This document shows positions 48,101-60,284 of a stretch of DNA of 64,000 bases, in pieces. The DNA is taken from positions 544,952,711 through 545,016,710 of the forward strand of contig NC_057861.1 of NCBI RefSeq assembly GCF_019393635.1, written 5' to 3'. Each line of letters starts with the position of its first letter. Within the stretch, counting starts at the first letter, position 1. A model generated the notes under the pieces. The model ran no database searches, was not told the DNA's origin, and was given only the letters and a program-made list of their open reading frames with translations. Source of the DNA: Dromiciops gliroides (taxonomy: Eukaryota > Chordata > Mammalia > Microbiotheria > Microbiotheriidae). The position numbers and the translations under genes were made by a program.

Positions 48101-51100
48101 TGAGGTCTTTTATTCTTATTATGATCATTAGTTTCCTGGGGAGAGAGTGAGCATGAAAACCATCCACCCTGTTTTTTCTTGACTTTGTAATAGGCTCATC
48201 CTCTGGAACTCACCTAAAATCATCCTAGCGGTGATTCTGGTGGCAAGGTGCAATGAGAACAAGGAGGGTTCATGTGCTTTTATTTGCACCAAAATGATCC
48301 CTTTGAGTTTCAAGAGCTGTCTTTTTATTGTTGGAATTTGTTAACAAATATGTATTCAGGGGGAAGGTAGGTGGCACAGTGGATAAAGCACCGACCCTGG
48401 ATTCAGGAGGACCTGAGTTCAAATCCAGCCTCAGGCACTTGACACTTACTAGCTGTGTGACCCTGGGCAAGTCACTTAATCCTCATTGCCCCACAAAAAC
48501 CAAAACAAATATGTGTTTACTCCCTCCATGTCCCAAAGTAGATCAACTTTTACTGTGGCATCTGTCAGTTTTTGTCTTTCCAGACTAAAAAATGATGTCC
48601 TTATACACCCAATTCCATCCTCTTTTAACTATTTAAGTTAATCTCAGTTCAGTGCAAATTCAAAAATCATCTATTACTTGCCTATCAGGTAGACATTTTG
48701 CTAGGTGCTGAAGATACAAAGACCAAAAATAAAAAAATGTCCCTGACCTTAAGTAGTTTACACTCTATCGGGAGAGGATCACTGCAGTAGTAATGCCCAT
48801 CTGGAGAATAAAATATGATATATAGAGTATACACTCTCCACCATGCTTGCTCCTTCCTCACCCCCAAGTTCCTAGAATTCTTCTTATCCTTCTTAATATA
48901 CATTGCTATGTCTACCCTGCCTTTTGTCTGTCCTGTTTCTTTTGTCTACTAATTGGAGACATGTTCCAGTTATAGATTTCATCTTATCAAGTCTTGATGA
49001 TCCCCATGTAGTCAAATTTGTCTTCTTGCATTAGAACCTCCAATAATTCCTGTTGCTGGTTGCTAGAATTTGAACATTTCTCATGTTTTGTCACCTGTGT
49101 ATTTCTGCTTATCTCAGTGGGATAGTCTTCTTTCATTGCAACTACACTCTATGGTATCTAGTTTGGAGGATATAGATAGGTGGTCTTTTCTTTTCCCAGT
49201 GCTTTTGATTTTAAAAACCAACTAAAGGTCAGTTTGGTGTGGTCTGCCCTTCCTCCTCCCCCTTTCCCCTTTTTCTTCTCCCTTCTGCTCATGGAACTTG
49301 GATGAGATGCAAGTCAGCAACTCCATTCCTTGTGATGAGATGCAGAACCATTGTCTTTACCATCTGCCCCACCTCTATGTCTGACAGTCCTCCAGCACTG
49401 TCATCTTAACTCTTTAAGTGACCTAAAAATATCTGGACCTTTCCATCTTCCCTGAAGCTGATATTTCTTTTATGTATAATATCCCCTAATCAGAATGTAA
49501 GCTCTTTAAGAGTAGGGATTGGGGGGCAGCTAGGTAGCACAGTGGATAGAGCACCGGCCCTGGATTCAGGAGTACCTGTGTTCTAGTCTGGCCTCAGACA
49601 CTTACTAGCTGTGTGACCTTGGGCAAGTCACTTAACCCCCATTGCCCCGCAAAAAAAAAAAAAAAGAGTAGGGATTGTCTCCCTTTTTCTCTTTGTATTC
49701 CCAGCATTTGTCAGAATGAGTGGCAAATTGTGGCAAATCACTTACTAAGTGATTCATTTATTCAATTTGTAAAATGCTTGTTTTTTTATTCTGAACTTAA
49801 ATAGGAAAAAAGCATTACTTTATACTTAGCAGAACACAAAAAAGAATGTCTATGAAACCATGAATTCCCATTTCATACTACTTGCTTCTTCTGAAAAAGT
49901 ATATGATAAATTCCCCACAGTTGTTTGTACTCCCTTCTGACCTTCCTTCTGTTCTCTTGTGTGCATTAAAAATGTTTCAATGACCCTCTTTTGGAACATC
50001 ATTATTGCTAATTCCCCTTACCCATCCTGCCAATTAATAAAAAGAGAGAGAAAACCTATTGCAACTAACAAACATAGTTAATAAAAATGAATCCACACGG
50101 TAGCCAGGACCAAAAAGGGATATTGCTTTCTTTACCATGAGCCCATCACTTCTCCACATTGGTTACATCATTGATTAGAACTTTTAAGCCTTTCAAAGTT
50201 GTTTTCTTTTATTTTTATTGTTGTTCTTATTCAAACTCTTTTCCTGGTTCTTCTCACTTCATTCTACATTAGCTCATATTACCCAGGATTCTTTGAAATT
50301 GTCTCAGTTTATCAAATAGTGCAATAATTTTCCATTGCCTTCATATAGTACATTGTTAAATAATTTTTCAATGGACAGGAACCCCCTTATACTCTATTCC
50401 TTTTCTTTTTTCCCTTTTTAATTCCTTAGATTCTACTTCTTTTCCTCTTTATCCCACCCCCAACAGATAGGAACTCTGTTATATTCTACTCTTTTTCTTT
50501 TTTCTCTTTTCTCTTTTTTAATTGCACCCTCCTTTCAGGATAAGGAAATTTGTCTTGCTTGTAACTATTTCCCTTCTTTTAAAAGCTCATCTCAGTTTTC
50601 CTGTTGATTTGCACCAAATCATTTATGTATGCACATATTCAATCCTGTTTTATCTATTTCAGAGACTGAGTAAGGTTTATTTGATGCCCATTCCTTTCAC
50701 TCCATGTTTATGAGATGAGAGGGTGAATCATCTTCTGTGCTTCAATTATATAAAAAAAATAGCAAGTTCTATCCCTTCTTCCTACACAAATGTATTACTT
50801 TTACTTTTTGTTCTCTTGCCCCTCTTAAAACCCTCAAAAAATAACTTAACCATTTTTAGGTCCTCCATTTCTCTTATTTATCTCCTCTAATACCCTTTGA
50901 ATATATCAAGAATCTAAAAGGCCACTTTTATCTTCTTCCCCTGTTAAAATATTAGTACCACAGCTAATGAGTCTTAGATTATCTCTCAACCTGTTTTTCA
51001 GGGCAGTTTTTTTTTTAAATGTCAGATGATGTACACTTTCTTCAACTTTTTCAATCTTTGATTTCATTCAAATATTTTGTGCCATTTTGTGGAGCCATTG

Positions 51101-53986
51101 ATTTCTGTTTGGTCTATTCTAGTTTTCAAGGAGTCTTATTACTTCTTAGAATTTACTACTTTTTCTTCTAATCTATGTATTCTCTTTCCAATTCTTTCTC
51201 CAGAACATTTATTTTATCTTTATCTCTTGTTTCAGTTGTTCTAGATATTCATGTAATCCTTGTTTTTAAAAAATCTATTTTTTCTGAGTCTCTGCTTACA
51301 ATAATTATGAAGTTATATTCTCCTTTTGTACTAAAGTTTGGAGCATCTCTAGCTCTGAAATATTTTTTGTTTTCTTTGGTTTATTCATCTCTCCAGCTTA
51401 AGTTCCTTTTTGTGGGGCAATGAGGGTTAAGTGATTTGCCCAGGGTCACACAGCTAGTAGTGTCAAGTGTCTAAGGCTGGATTTTAATTCAGGTCCTCCT
51501 GAATCCAGGGCTAGTGCTTTATCCACTGCACCACCTAGCTGCCCCGAGTATGCATATTCATTACAAAGGTTTTGTTTTAATTTTCTTTTTCTTCCAGTGG
51601 TAGGAGGAGGGATAGAAAATAAATCCTTGTTAATTAAAAAATAAAATATTTTGTTTTTTAAAGAGAAGTCTATTACTATAGTTCAGGAAAGAAGTAAGGA
51701 GAACTTGAACTAAAGTGTTAACCATATGAAGTAGAAAGAAGTAAACAGAAGCAAGAGATGTTATGGAGATAGAATTGAGTACACTTAACAACTGGTTGGA
51801 TTAGATAAAGACAGTAAGGGAGATTAAAGAATGGAGATTGACTCCAAAATTGTGAATCTGAGTAACTGGAAGAATAGTGATATCCTCAACAGAAATAGAC
51901 AAGTTAGGAAAAGGAGTGGGTTTGGGGATAATGAATTCTGTTTCAGACATAGGTTTGAGATGTCTATAGGATATCCAGGTTAAGATGTCGGGGGCAGCTA
52001 GGTGGCACAGTGGATAAAGCACCAGCCCTGGATTCAGGAGGACCTGAATTCAAATCCAGTCTCAGACACTTGACACTTACTAGCTGTGTGACCCTGGGCA
52101 AGTCACTTAACCCTCATTGCCCTACAAAAATTAAAAAAAAGAAAGGTTAAGATGTCCATCAGGCAACTACTAATGTTGAACCTCAAGAGAGAATTGAGAG
52201 CTTAGTAGATTCAGAAGTCATCTGCCTGAAGTTCATAATTAAACCCATGGGAACTGATCATCAAGGAAAAGTTTAGAAAGAACAGAGAAGAGGGACCAAA
52301 ACAGAATCTTGGGTGCAATATACAAACACACACACACACACACACACATAAACACAGAGTTCATCTAAACTGTTATTTAACAACAATTCCTTCATCCTGT
52401 ACTCATGAAGCTGATTTTTTTGGACTTAAGTTCAAAGAACTTTACATTTATTCCCATTAAATTTTATCTTGTTAGATTTGTCCAAAGGTCTAGCTTTTTG
52501 AAATCTTTTTTGAATACTGATTCTGCATCCATAATGTTTGTTAACCCTTTCTACTTTGTGTCATCTGCGAATTTAATAAGAATTGCATTTATACCTCTAA
52601 GTTATTGATAAAACATTGAATAGCATATCAAAGACAAATCCCTAGGGCATTCCATTACAGACTTCCTTCCAGGTTGAAAATAGACCATTAAATGACCCCT
52701 CTTTAGGTCTGGCTACTCAACAAGTTTTTAATTCACCAAGCTGTACTATCATCTACTATTTCTCTTTCAATTTTGTCCAAAAGGATATCATGAGATACTG
52801 TCAAATGCTCTCTGTCATTCAGAGGTTCTATGTTCATAGCATTCCCTTGACATACAAGTCAATTAACCCTGTCAAAAAAGAAAACTGCATTAGTCAGGCA
52901 TGAAATGTTCTTGATGGAGCTAGACTGTTATTGTTGATCACCACTTCCTTTTCTAAATGCTTACAAACCATCCCTTTCATACCATATTCCACATTTTTCC
53001 AGGAATTGAAGATTTCTAACCTATAATATAAAGGTCCTATCTTCTTTCCTTTTTTGAAAATTAGGTCAATCTTTACCCTTTAGGATTTCCTTCTGCCTCT
53101 TCAAATTTTTTTGTTTGTTTGTTTTTCCTTCAAATTCTTTCCAGTCTTTTAAGAAGCACTGCATTCTTCCTGATAACATGAAGAGTAGAGAGATACTTAC
53201 CCAATCATTTTACCTCCTCCTCTAATAGGGAGGGTTCACAGCAGTTACTAGGCCCTGGAATAAAGATAAACATAATGTACTCATTGCATATCATTGTAAA
53301 ATTCCCTATTTTATTCATACTTGCTTAGAAGCAATATTCCAAGTTCTGGCTCTCTTGGCATTGGTGGAAACCAAAATGGTGACTTGCCATTACCAACAAC
53401 ATATTTGATCTTCAGTGACAACTGAATGAGGATTTATTTTTAAGGAGTCATTTTATGGGGTTTTATCAGTGTATTCTTTCAATATGGTGATACTTTGTTC
53501 AGCTAGAGTTATTCTATAATTAACAGATTTCTTCCAAAGCATGGATGCAACTCCAACCTATAGATTCCTGGATTGGTTCTGGAGTTATTTTAAGAGGTCT
53601 GTGAATTTACCAAGCATTGACATTTTCATCTTTATGTAATCTATATCCTAGAACCCAATCTCTAGGCCTTCATGGACCAGATCCAATCTTGGAGGGCTGC
53701 CTTTCCAGTCATATTTCTTTGGCTTGTTTTGCCCCCACCAAGAATTTCCTCCAGGAAACTCAGAATATGGCTTATGTCTATGTTTCCCTTATAAGGCACT
53801 CAAGATAACAATGTACATGAAATTCAGGACAACTTTTATTTGCTGCAATGAAAATGTAAAATATCCCAAAGATCTCATAATAGTCCACAAAATGTCCATA
53901 AAATTCCTTTCCTCTTTCTAAGGAGTCCCATCTTCTATCCCAGGGATCCAGACAGATGGACATACAGACAACAGACAGACGACATT

Positions 53987-54049
<63 letters not shown>

Positions 54050-57000
54050 GATTAGATAGAACATTTATTAAACACCTACTGTATGCTAGGGGCTGTGCTA
54101 AACTCCAGGCATACAACAAACAAAAAAGACAGTCCCTGCTCTCAAGAGAAGATAAGACATAAAAGGGAACTAGATGTAGGGAAGAGGGAGGGTCTCCTCG
54201 AAGAGACAAGGAGGTAGAAAAATTCCAGAGAGTCAGCAGTAGAGCTGGGAGAGAAGTGAACATGGGTTGGCCTGTTCACCTCTGGAAATGGTGGTCTTGG
54301 CCCAGGTAGTTACTACTTAGAGGAGAGAACCACAGGAGTGGAAGTATCTGGAGAGAGCTGCTAGACAAGGGGTGGAAATGTCTAGAAAGTCAGTGGTGAA
54401 GGTGTTCAACTTTATGGTACTATTATTAGGGCTTAGACCATCACCCAGGAGGAAAATAAACTTGGAGTAACCATGGAGTCAACCCCATGAAACCTGCACC
54501 ATCCAAATAACTTATGGAAGTAGCAGAGGAGGAAGTCCATATTTTTGCTCCTTCCAATTATATAGCTCAGTTCCTAGCTTTCTCTAGCTCCAGGGCAATG
54601 TGTTCATTCTACTTTCTCTAAGAGGCTGGCCAGGACTTGGGTCTCAATGAGTTATAAATGTATAACAAGTTTCCAGGTGTAGGAGATGTACTTAAGCTTG
54701 CCAACAATGGCCATACCTATCCCTAAAAGGGAGATACAATCAAAAGTCAAAGTAATGGTTACTTTCCTGTAACCTCTTCAAGACTAGGCTCTTCTCATCA
54801 TCTTTTATGTTCATTTAGCTACAATAAAATGTGCAACATAAATAATGGATTTTGTTCCCATGATGTTTCATTTGTTCCTGATTTCATTTGTTCTTATTGA
54901 AATAAGAACTTATTTTCTTGCCTTTCTGGGATAAAATATGACCTTTTCTTTTATTGTTGTGAATACAATATAAATTAATTTAAAGTATTATTGAATTTAT
55001 AGTTGCTTTTTGTTATATATTTTCTCAATCAATATTTATTAATATTATAACTATAGTCATGTTGGTGGGGGAAGAGAAGGAAGGGTCTGCCAAAGGAATC
55101 CTTTAAAAGGAAGAATCCTACTTTAAAAGTTTGGAAATTGTTATAGAAATACAAATAGAAGCTTCCTCCAGCTGTTGTCTGTAGGAAGATCTTCAGTAGA
55201 AATACAACTTGTAGATATTTCTTACTTCATTTTCTTCTCTCTTTTCCCTGCTAATCAGATAATAGGTACCTGTTGATTCGCTTCTTTGGGGACATTTCTA
55301 TTTCCCAATAAAATACCTCAACCTAACATTCAAGGCCCTCTATGATCTGCTTCCAAGTTACCTGTCTAGCCTTAGCCCATACTACTTCCAAGACATTGGG
55401 ACAGTTCTCCTTGATAATGTCATGAAATATGCTGTCTAGGCTCTTTTTTTAAAATTCATAGTCCTTAGATGGTCCAATTATTCTTAGGTTATCCCTCATG
55501 GAACTATTTTCCAGGTCTGTTGTTTTTCTGAAGAGGTATTTTACATCTTCTTCTACTTTTATATTCTTTTGATTCTGCTTTACTTCTTCCTGTTGTCTCA
55601 TTGTCATTCTGCCCAATTTTGATTCTTAAGGAATTATTTTCCCCAGTCAGCTTTTGTATCTCCTTATTTCCATTTGGCCAATTGTATTTTTAAAGCATTA
55701 TTTTCTTTTTCTAAGCTATTGACTTTCTCTTGACATTCTCTTGCATTCTCTTATTTGGTTAATAAAATCCTTTTTGAGCTCTTCCAAGAGGGCTCTTTGG
55801 TCTTGAGACCAATTCTTCTTCCCCTTGAAGGTTTCTCATATAGGCATTTTTACATTGTCGTTCTCTGATTTTATGTTTTGATCCTCCCTGTCACCGTAGT
55901 AATTTTCAATGGTGAGGGTTCTTTTCTGTTTTGTATTCATAATTTAGCCTCTTTTGTGCCTTTTAAAGTTGAGTTCTGCTCCTGGGGTACAGTGTGCACT
56001 ATGCCAAGCTTCTTTTGCTGGAGCCAGGGATCCAGTCACTGGCTTTCTGCTCTGAGGCCTCAGCTGCTTACAGCTTGCTTCACTGCACTGGAGTGGCCTG
56101 GCCTAGTTAGGCCTGTTGGGCAGCAGATACCTTAGCTGGCAGATTGCCCTCGACATTGGGGTTGGAGGCCTCACAACTGGCCTATAAGCCACTAGTTTGC
56201 TGAGTTAGGACCTCGGAGTCCTCAGCTGCTGGTCTGTGCTGTGGCTAAGAGTTTGCCCAGACACCTGCACTGAGTTGTGCTCCCTTTTTACCCAGATTAA
56301 ACAGACTTTTCCAGAAGATCTTCTAGGTTATTTTTAGTCAGAAGATTGTTTCACTCTGGGTTTTTTTTTGCAGGTTTTGCAACTCCAGAATATGTTGAGA
56401 GGCTTAATTTAATGTTGCTTCTGAGGGAAATTTGGGAGAGCTCAGGCAACTTCTTGGTTTCCCTCTCCCATCCAGAGACAGATCTTTTTTTCCCCAAACT
56501 ACTTCTTATACACTTTGTTTTTGTTTTCATTTTCCTGAGCAAACTAGAAGCTCAGGTATCAACTCTCCCAGAGAGTCTGTCTAATTTATTGTCACTCTAA
56601 ACAAAGTTCAAAGTAATCTCCCCCTCCTTCCATCCTTCACAGCACCTTGTTTGGACTTCTCCCATGCATTCTGTCACATTCTAATTTATATTGTGATTAT
56701 TTATATACCTATCTTATCTTCAATACTAGATTATACTTTTTTTAAAAGGCAGGGCACTCATTGTTGTCTAACCTGCAGAGTAGGCCTTTAATAAATGTCT
56801 GTTGAGTAAATGTTTATTGGATTAATGTTGTCCAAGGTAAGCCATTCCTTCTGCATAAGAAACCCATTCACAATTTTGCTTAGTTTGTTTCTCAGATCAC
56901 TATATAGGAATGCTATTTTCCCATTGGATCAAAAAAGATTTAATAATGTCTTTCTACTATATCATAAAATATAGTGGCCTTCTCGTTTCAAAGTTCATAT

Positions 57001-60000
57001 TCTACCCCGGTCAAACAATGTCTCCTAAAAGAAAGAACAGCCTGATACAATTTGCATTATTAAGTTCTAACACGGTTTTTGGCCCTGTCTCTTAGTATCA
57101 TCCCATATGAAGTGATTTCCCTCTTTTAGCTTGCAAAACATTTTCCTATAATGTATCTTCCAGTTTCTAGGATTTTAGACTGTTGCCTCTCACATCCAGC
57201 CTCTGACATTTCCAGGCAAGTCAATTAACCTCTGCCTGCCTCAGTTTCCTCAAATCTAGAATGGGGATAATAATGGTACCCACCTCCCAAGGTTGTTGTG
57301 AGGATTAAATGAGATAATTGTAAAGGTACTTAGCACAATGCCTGACACATAGTAAGCACTATATAAATGTTAGCTATTATTATTACCTCCCAAGGTTGTT
57401 GTGAGGATTAAATGAGATAATAATTGTAAAGGTACTTAGCACAATGTCTGACACATAGTAAGCACTATATAAATGTTAGCTATTATTATTACCTCCCAAG
57501 ATTGTTGTGAGAATCATATGAAATAATATTTGTAATGTGAACGCAGTAGGCACTTAAATAAATGCTTGTTCCCTTCTTCCCTAACCCTTATCCATGGTCA
57601 GCTACTGGGTTGACCTAATTTTCTTTAGGGAAGATTTCCTTCAAGGAATGCAGAGATCATTAGAGGAGATAATATTTTAGAGTAAGCTTTACTTTTCTTT
57701 CTCTGTGAAAACAGTCCCATTTGTGTCCTTTAGGTAGAAGTAAACCTTTTCCCAGAGCTCCAAGGAGATAACCTGACTCTTGGAACTGTCCTTCCAGAAG
57801 AAATGTTAGTTTCAGATTTTGTGAAGCAAACGGAGGAGGTTTTTGTAAAAAACCAAGTAGGCCCCATAAAGTAAGTTGGCTTGGTCTTAAGTCCCATAAT
57901 CTAGTTTAGATCCATCAATTCTACTTGTCAAAGAATTTTTCTTTGCTAGTTTTTGTTTCTCTCTCTCTCTCTCTCTCTCTCTTTCTGGAGGGTGGGTGGT
58001 CTTGGTTGGGAGTTAATCACTGCTGATCTTGAGGTAGGGGTCTGTGTGTGTGTGTGTGTGTGTGTGTTGATTATGTGTTTATTTCTTTGTTCTTCAACCT
58101 GGAAGATACTTAGATGTGTACCAAAAATATAATGATCTGCTGGATGGCACTGCAAAACAAGAAGTCACATCTTTTCTCTCAAAAGCCCATGACCTTGATG
58201 ATTTCGTGGAGGTAAGAAGCCTTACTTTACCTTCACCACTTAAATGAGACCGACCCCAAAAGACCCAGCAATATGTATTTTTGTAGTGCCTGAAAAATGA
58301 CCATCACTGCAATTGGTATTACCAGGACAGCTAAGCCGTGGAATGCTTCCTTTTCCCCACAGTACATTGACAGCATGAAGAAATTGAAAGGAGAAATTGC
58401 ATCCATGCACATCACAGTACCTTTGGCCCTGTTCTGTCTTGATGCTTTAGCACTAAATGAGAATCTCTGTGATCGGACCCAAGAGCTGAAGGAACAGTTG
58501 ATTCAATTCCAAGTTGATGAAAACCGAGAGCAGAATACCAAGTACAGTTTTTATTCTTTGTTAGAGAAATTATTGTGAAAATTTGTACAGATGGACCAGT
58601 TAGGAGTGAGGGGGAGGGGGAACGATGATGCCAGGACAGCCAGGTGGTTCAGTGGCTAAAGTGCAGGGCTTTTAGTCACCATGACCTGAGTTCAAATCCA
58701 ACCTCAGGCACTTATTAGTTTTGTGATCCTAGACAAGTCACTTCACCTTTATTTGCCCTAAGTTTCCTCATCTGTTTGTTTTTTGGTTTTTGTTTTTTGG
58801 TGGGGCAATGAGGGTTAAGTGACCTGCCCAGGGTCACACAGCTAGTAAGTGTCAAGTGTCTGAGCCTGAATTTGAACTCAGGTCCTCCTGAATCCAAGGC
58901 CAGTGCTTTATCCACTGCGCCACCTAGCTGCCCCCTCCTCATCTGTTTTTACAGATAATAATAATAATAATAATAATAATAGGGATAATAATAGCACCTG
59001 CCTCCCAGAATTTTTGTGAGATCAAATGAGATAATAATTATATAGTGCCTGCTACATAGTAAACTCCATATAAATGTTAGTTATTATTACTCATATCAGA
59101 CTTAGAGTTTTTGTGGCTTCTGTCCCTATGTTAAGATATTGGGGAAACTCAAAAATCCAGGCTAAAACTTAAATGCAGGGGGAAAATCTGATGAGATTTT
59201 CTATTTTGAATAGGGAAAGGAAAAAGGAGGAATGGAAAGAATTCCATTGTCAACTAGATGGTACAATGAATAAAGTGCTGGACTTGGAGTTAGAAAGATC
59301 TGAGATCAAATCCTTCCCCAGATACTAAATGACTGGGGAAGTCACTTAACTTCTTAGTGACTCAGTTTCCTCATCTGTAAAATAAGGGAACTAGGCTCAA
59401 TGGTCTCTAGGTTCCTATAGTCTTTTTCCTTATCCAAATTGTCTACTTTGGTAGGCCTGTATTATTATTATTATTATTATTATTATTTTAGGCAATGGGG
59501 TTAAGTGACTTGCCCAGGGTCACACAGCTAATAAATGTCTGAGGTCAAATTTGAACTCAGATCCTCCTGATAGCGGAGCCAGTGCTCTATCCTTTGAGTC
59601 ACCTAACTACCCCTAGCCTCTATTCTTTCTTTGTTGTCTGTTTGTTTGGAGGGTTTTTTGGGGGGGGTTGTTTGTTTTTAGTGTGGCAATTGGGGGTTAA
59701 GTGACTTGCCCAGGGTCACACAGCTAGTAAGTGTTAAGTGTTTGAGGCCGGATTTGAACTCAGGTACTCCTGACTCCAGGGACGGTGCTCTATCCACTGC
59801 ACCACCTAGCTGCCCCCTCTATTCTTTCAAAGGAAGCCCAAGTTGTCTTTTGGGTTGTACTTTCCCTGACTAAAGGCTTTTCAAATCATTTAGTAATACC
59901 TAGCATTTAAGAAGCTAGGTTCTCACGTGCTTTTCTCCTGCACCGGGTGACACCTACTAGTCTTCAAGAACTAACCAGGAGAGTGATGTCATACAGTCTG

Positions 60001-60249
60001 TCTAGCATATTTATTTTTAGTTGAGAATAATCTAAATTTAAAACAAGTCATTGTATATTTGTGATTCACTTTATTTAGGCTCAGAGAACAGGCTCAGATT
60101 CTCACCTTATGTAACCCCGCTAACACTCTTACATGATTGGTCTTTACCTTATTAGTTTGGGCCGTTTTTGATGTCTTCTCTAGAAGTTTTCTTATGTCAT
60201 CTTCTTGCTCCCTATTAAGAATATAGATGCCTCTGAGGTAGAAAGCTAA

Positions 60250-60284
<35 letters not shown>

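Larger units (their letters stand above)
58625..59095 (+). mobile_element. MIR split by a SINE
   Basis: The first half runs to cctcatctgttt at 58778. After the minus-strand SINE, cctcatctgtttttacag repeats and the MIR tail continues through an (AAT)n run to 59095. Confidence 0.65.
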
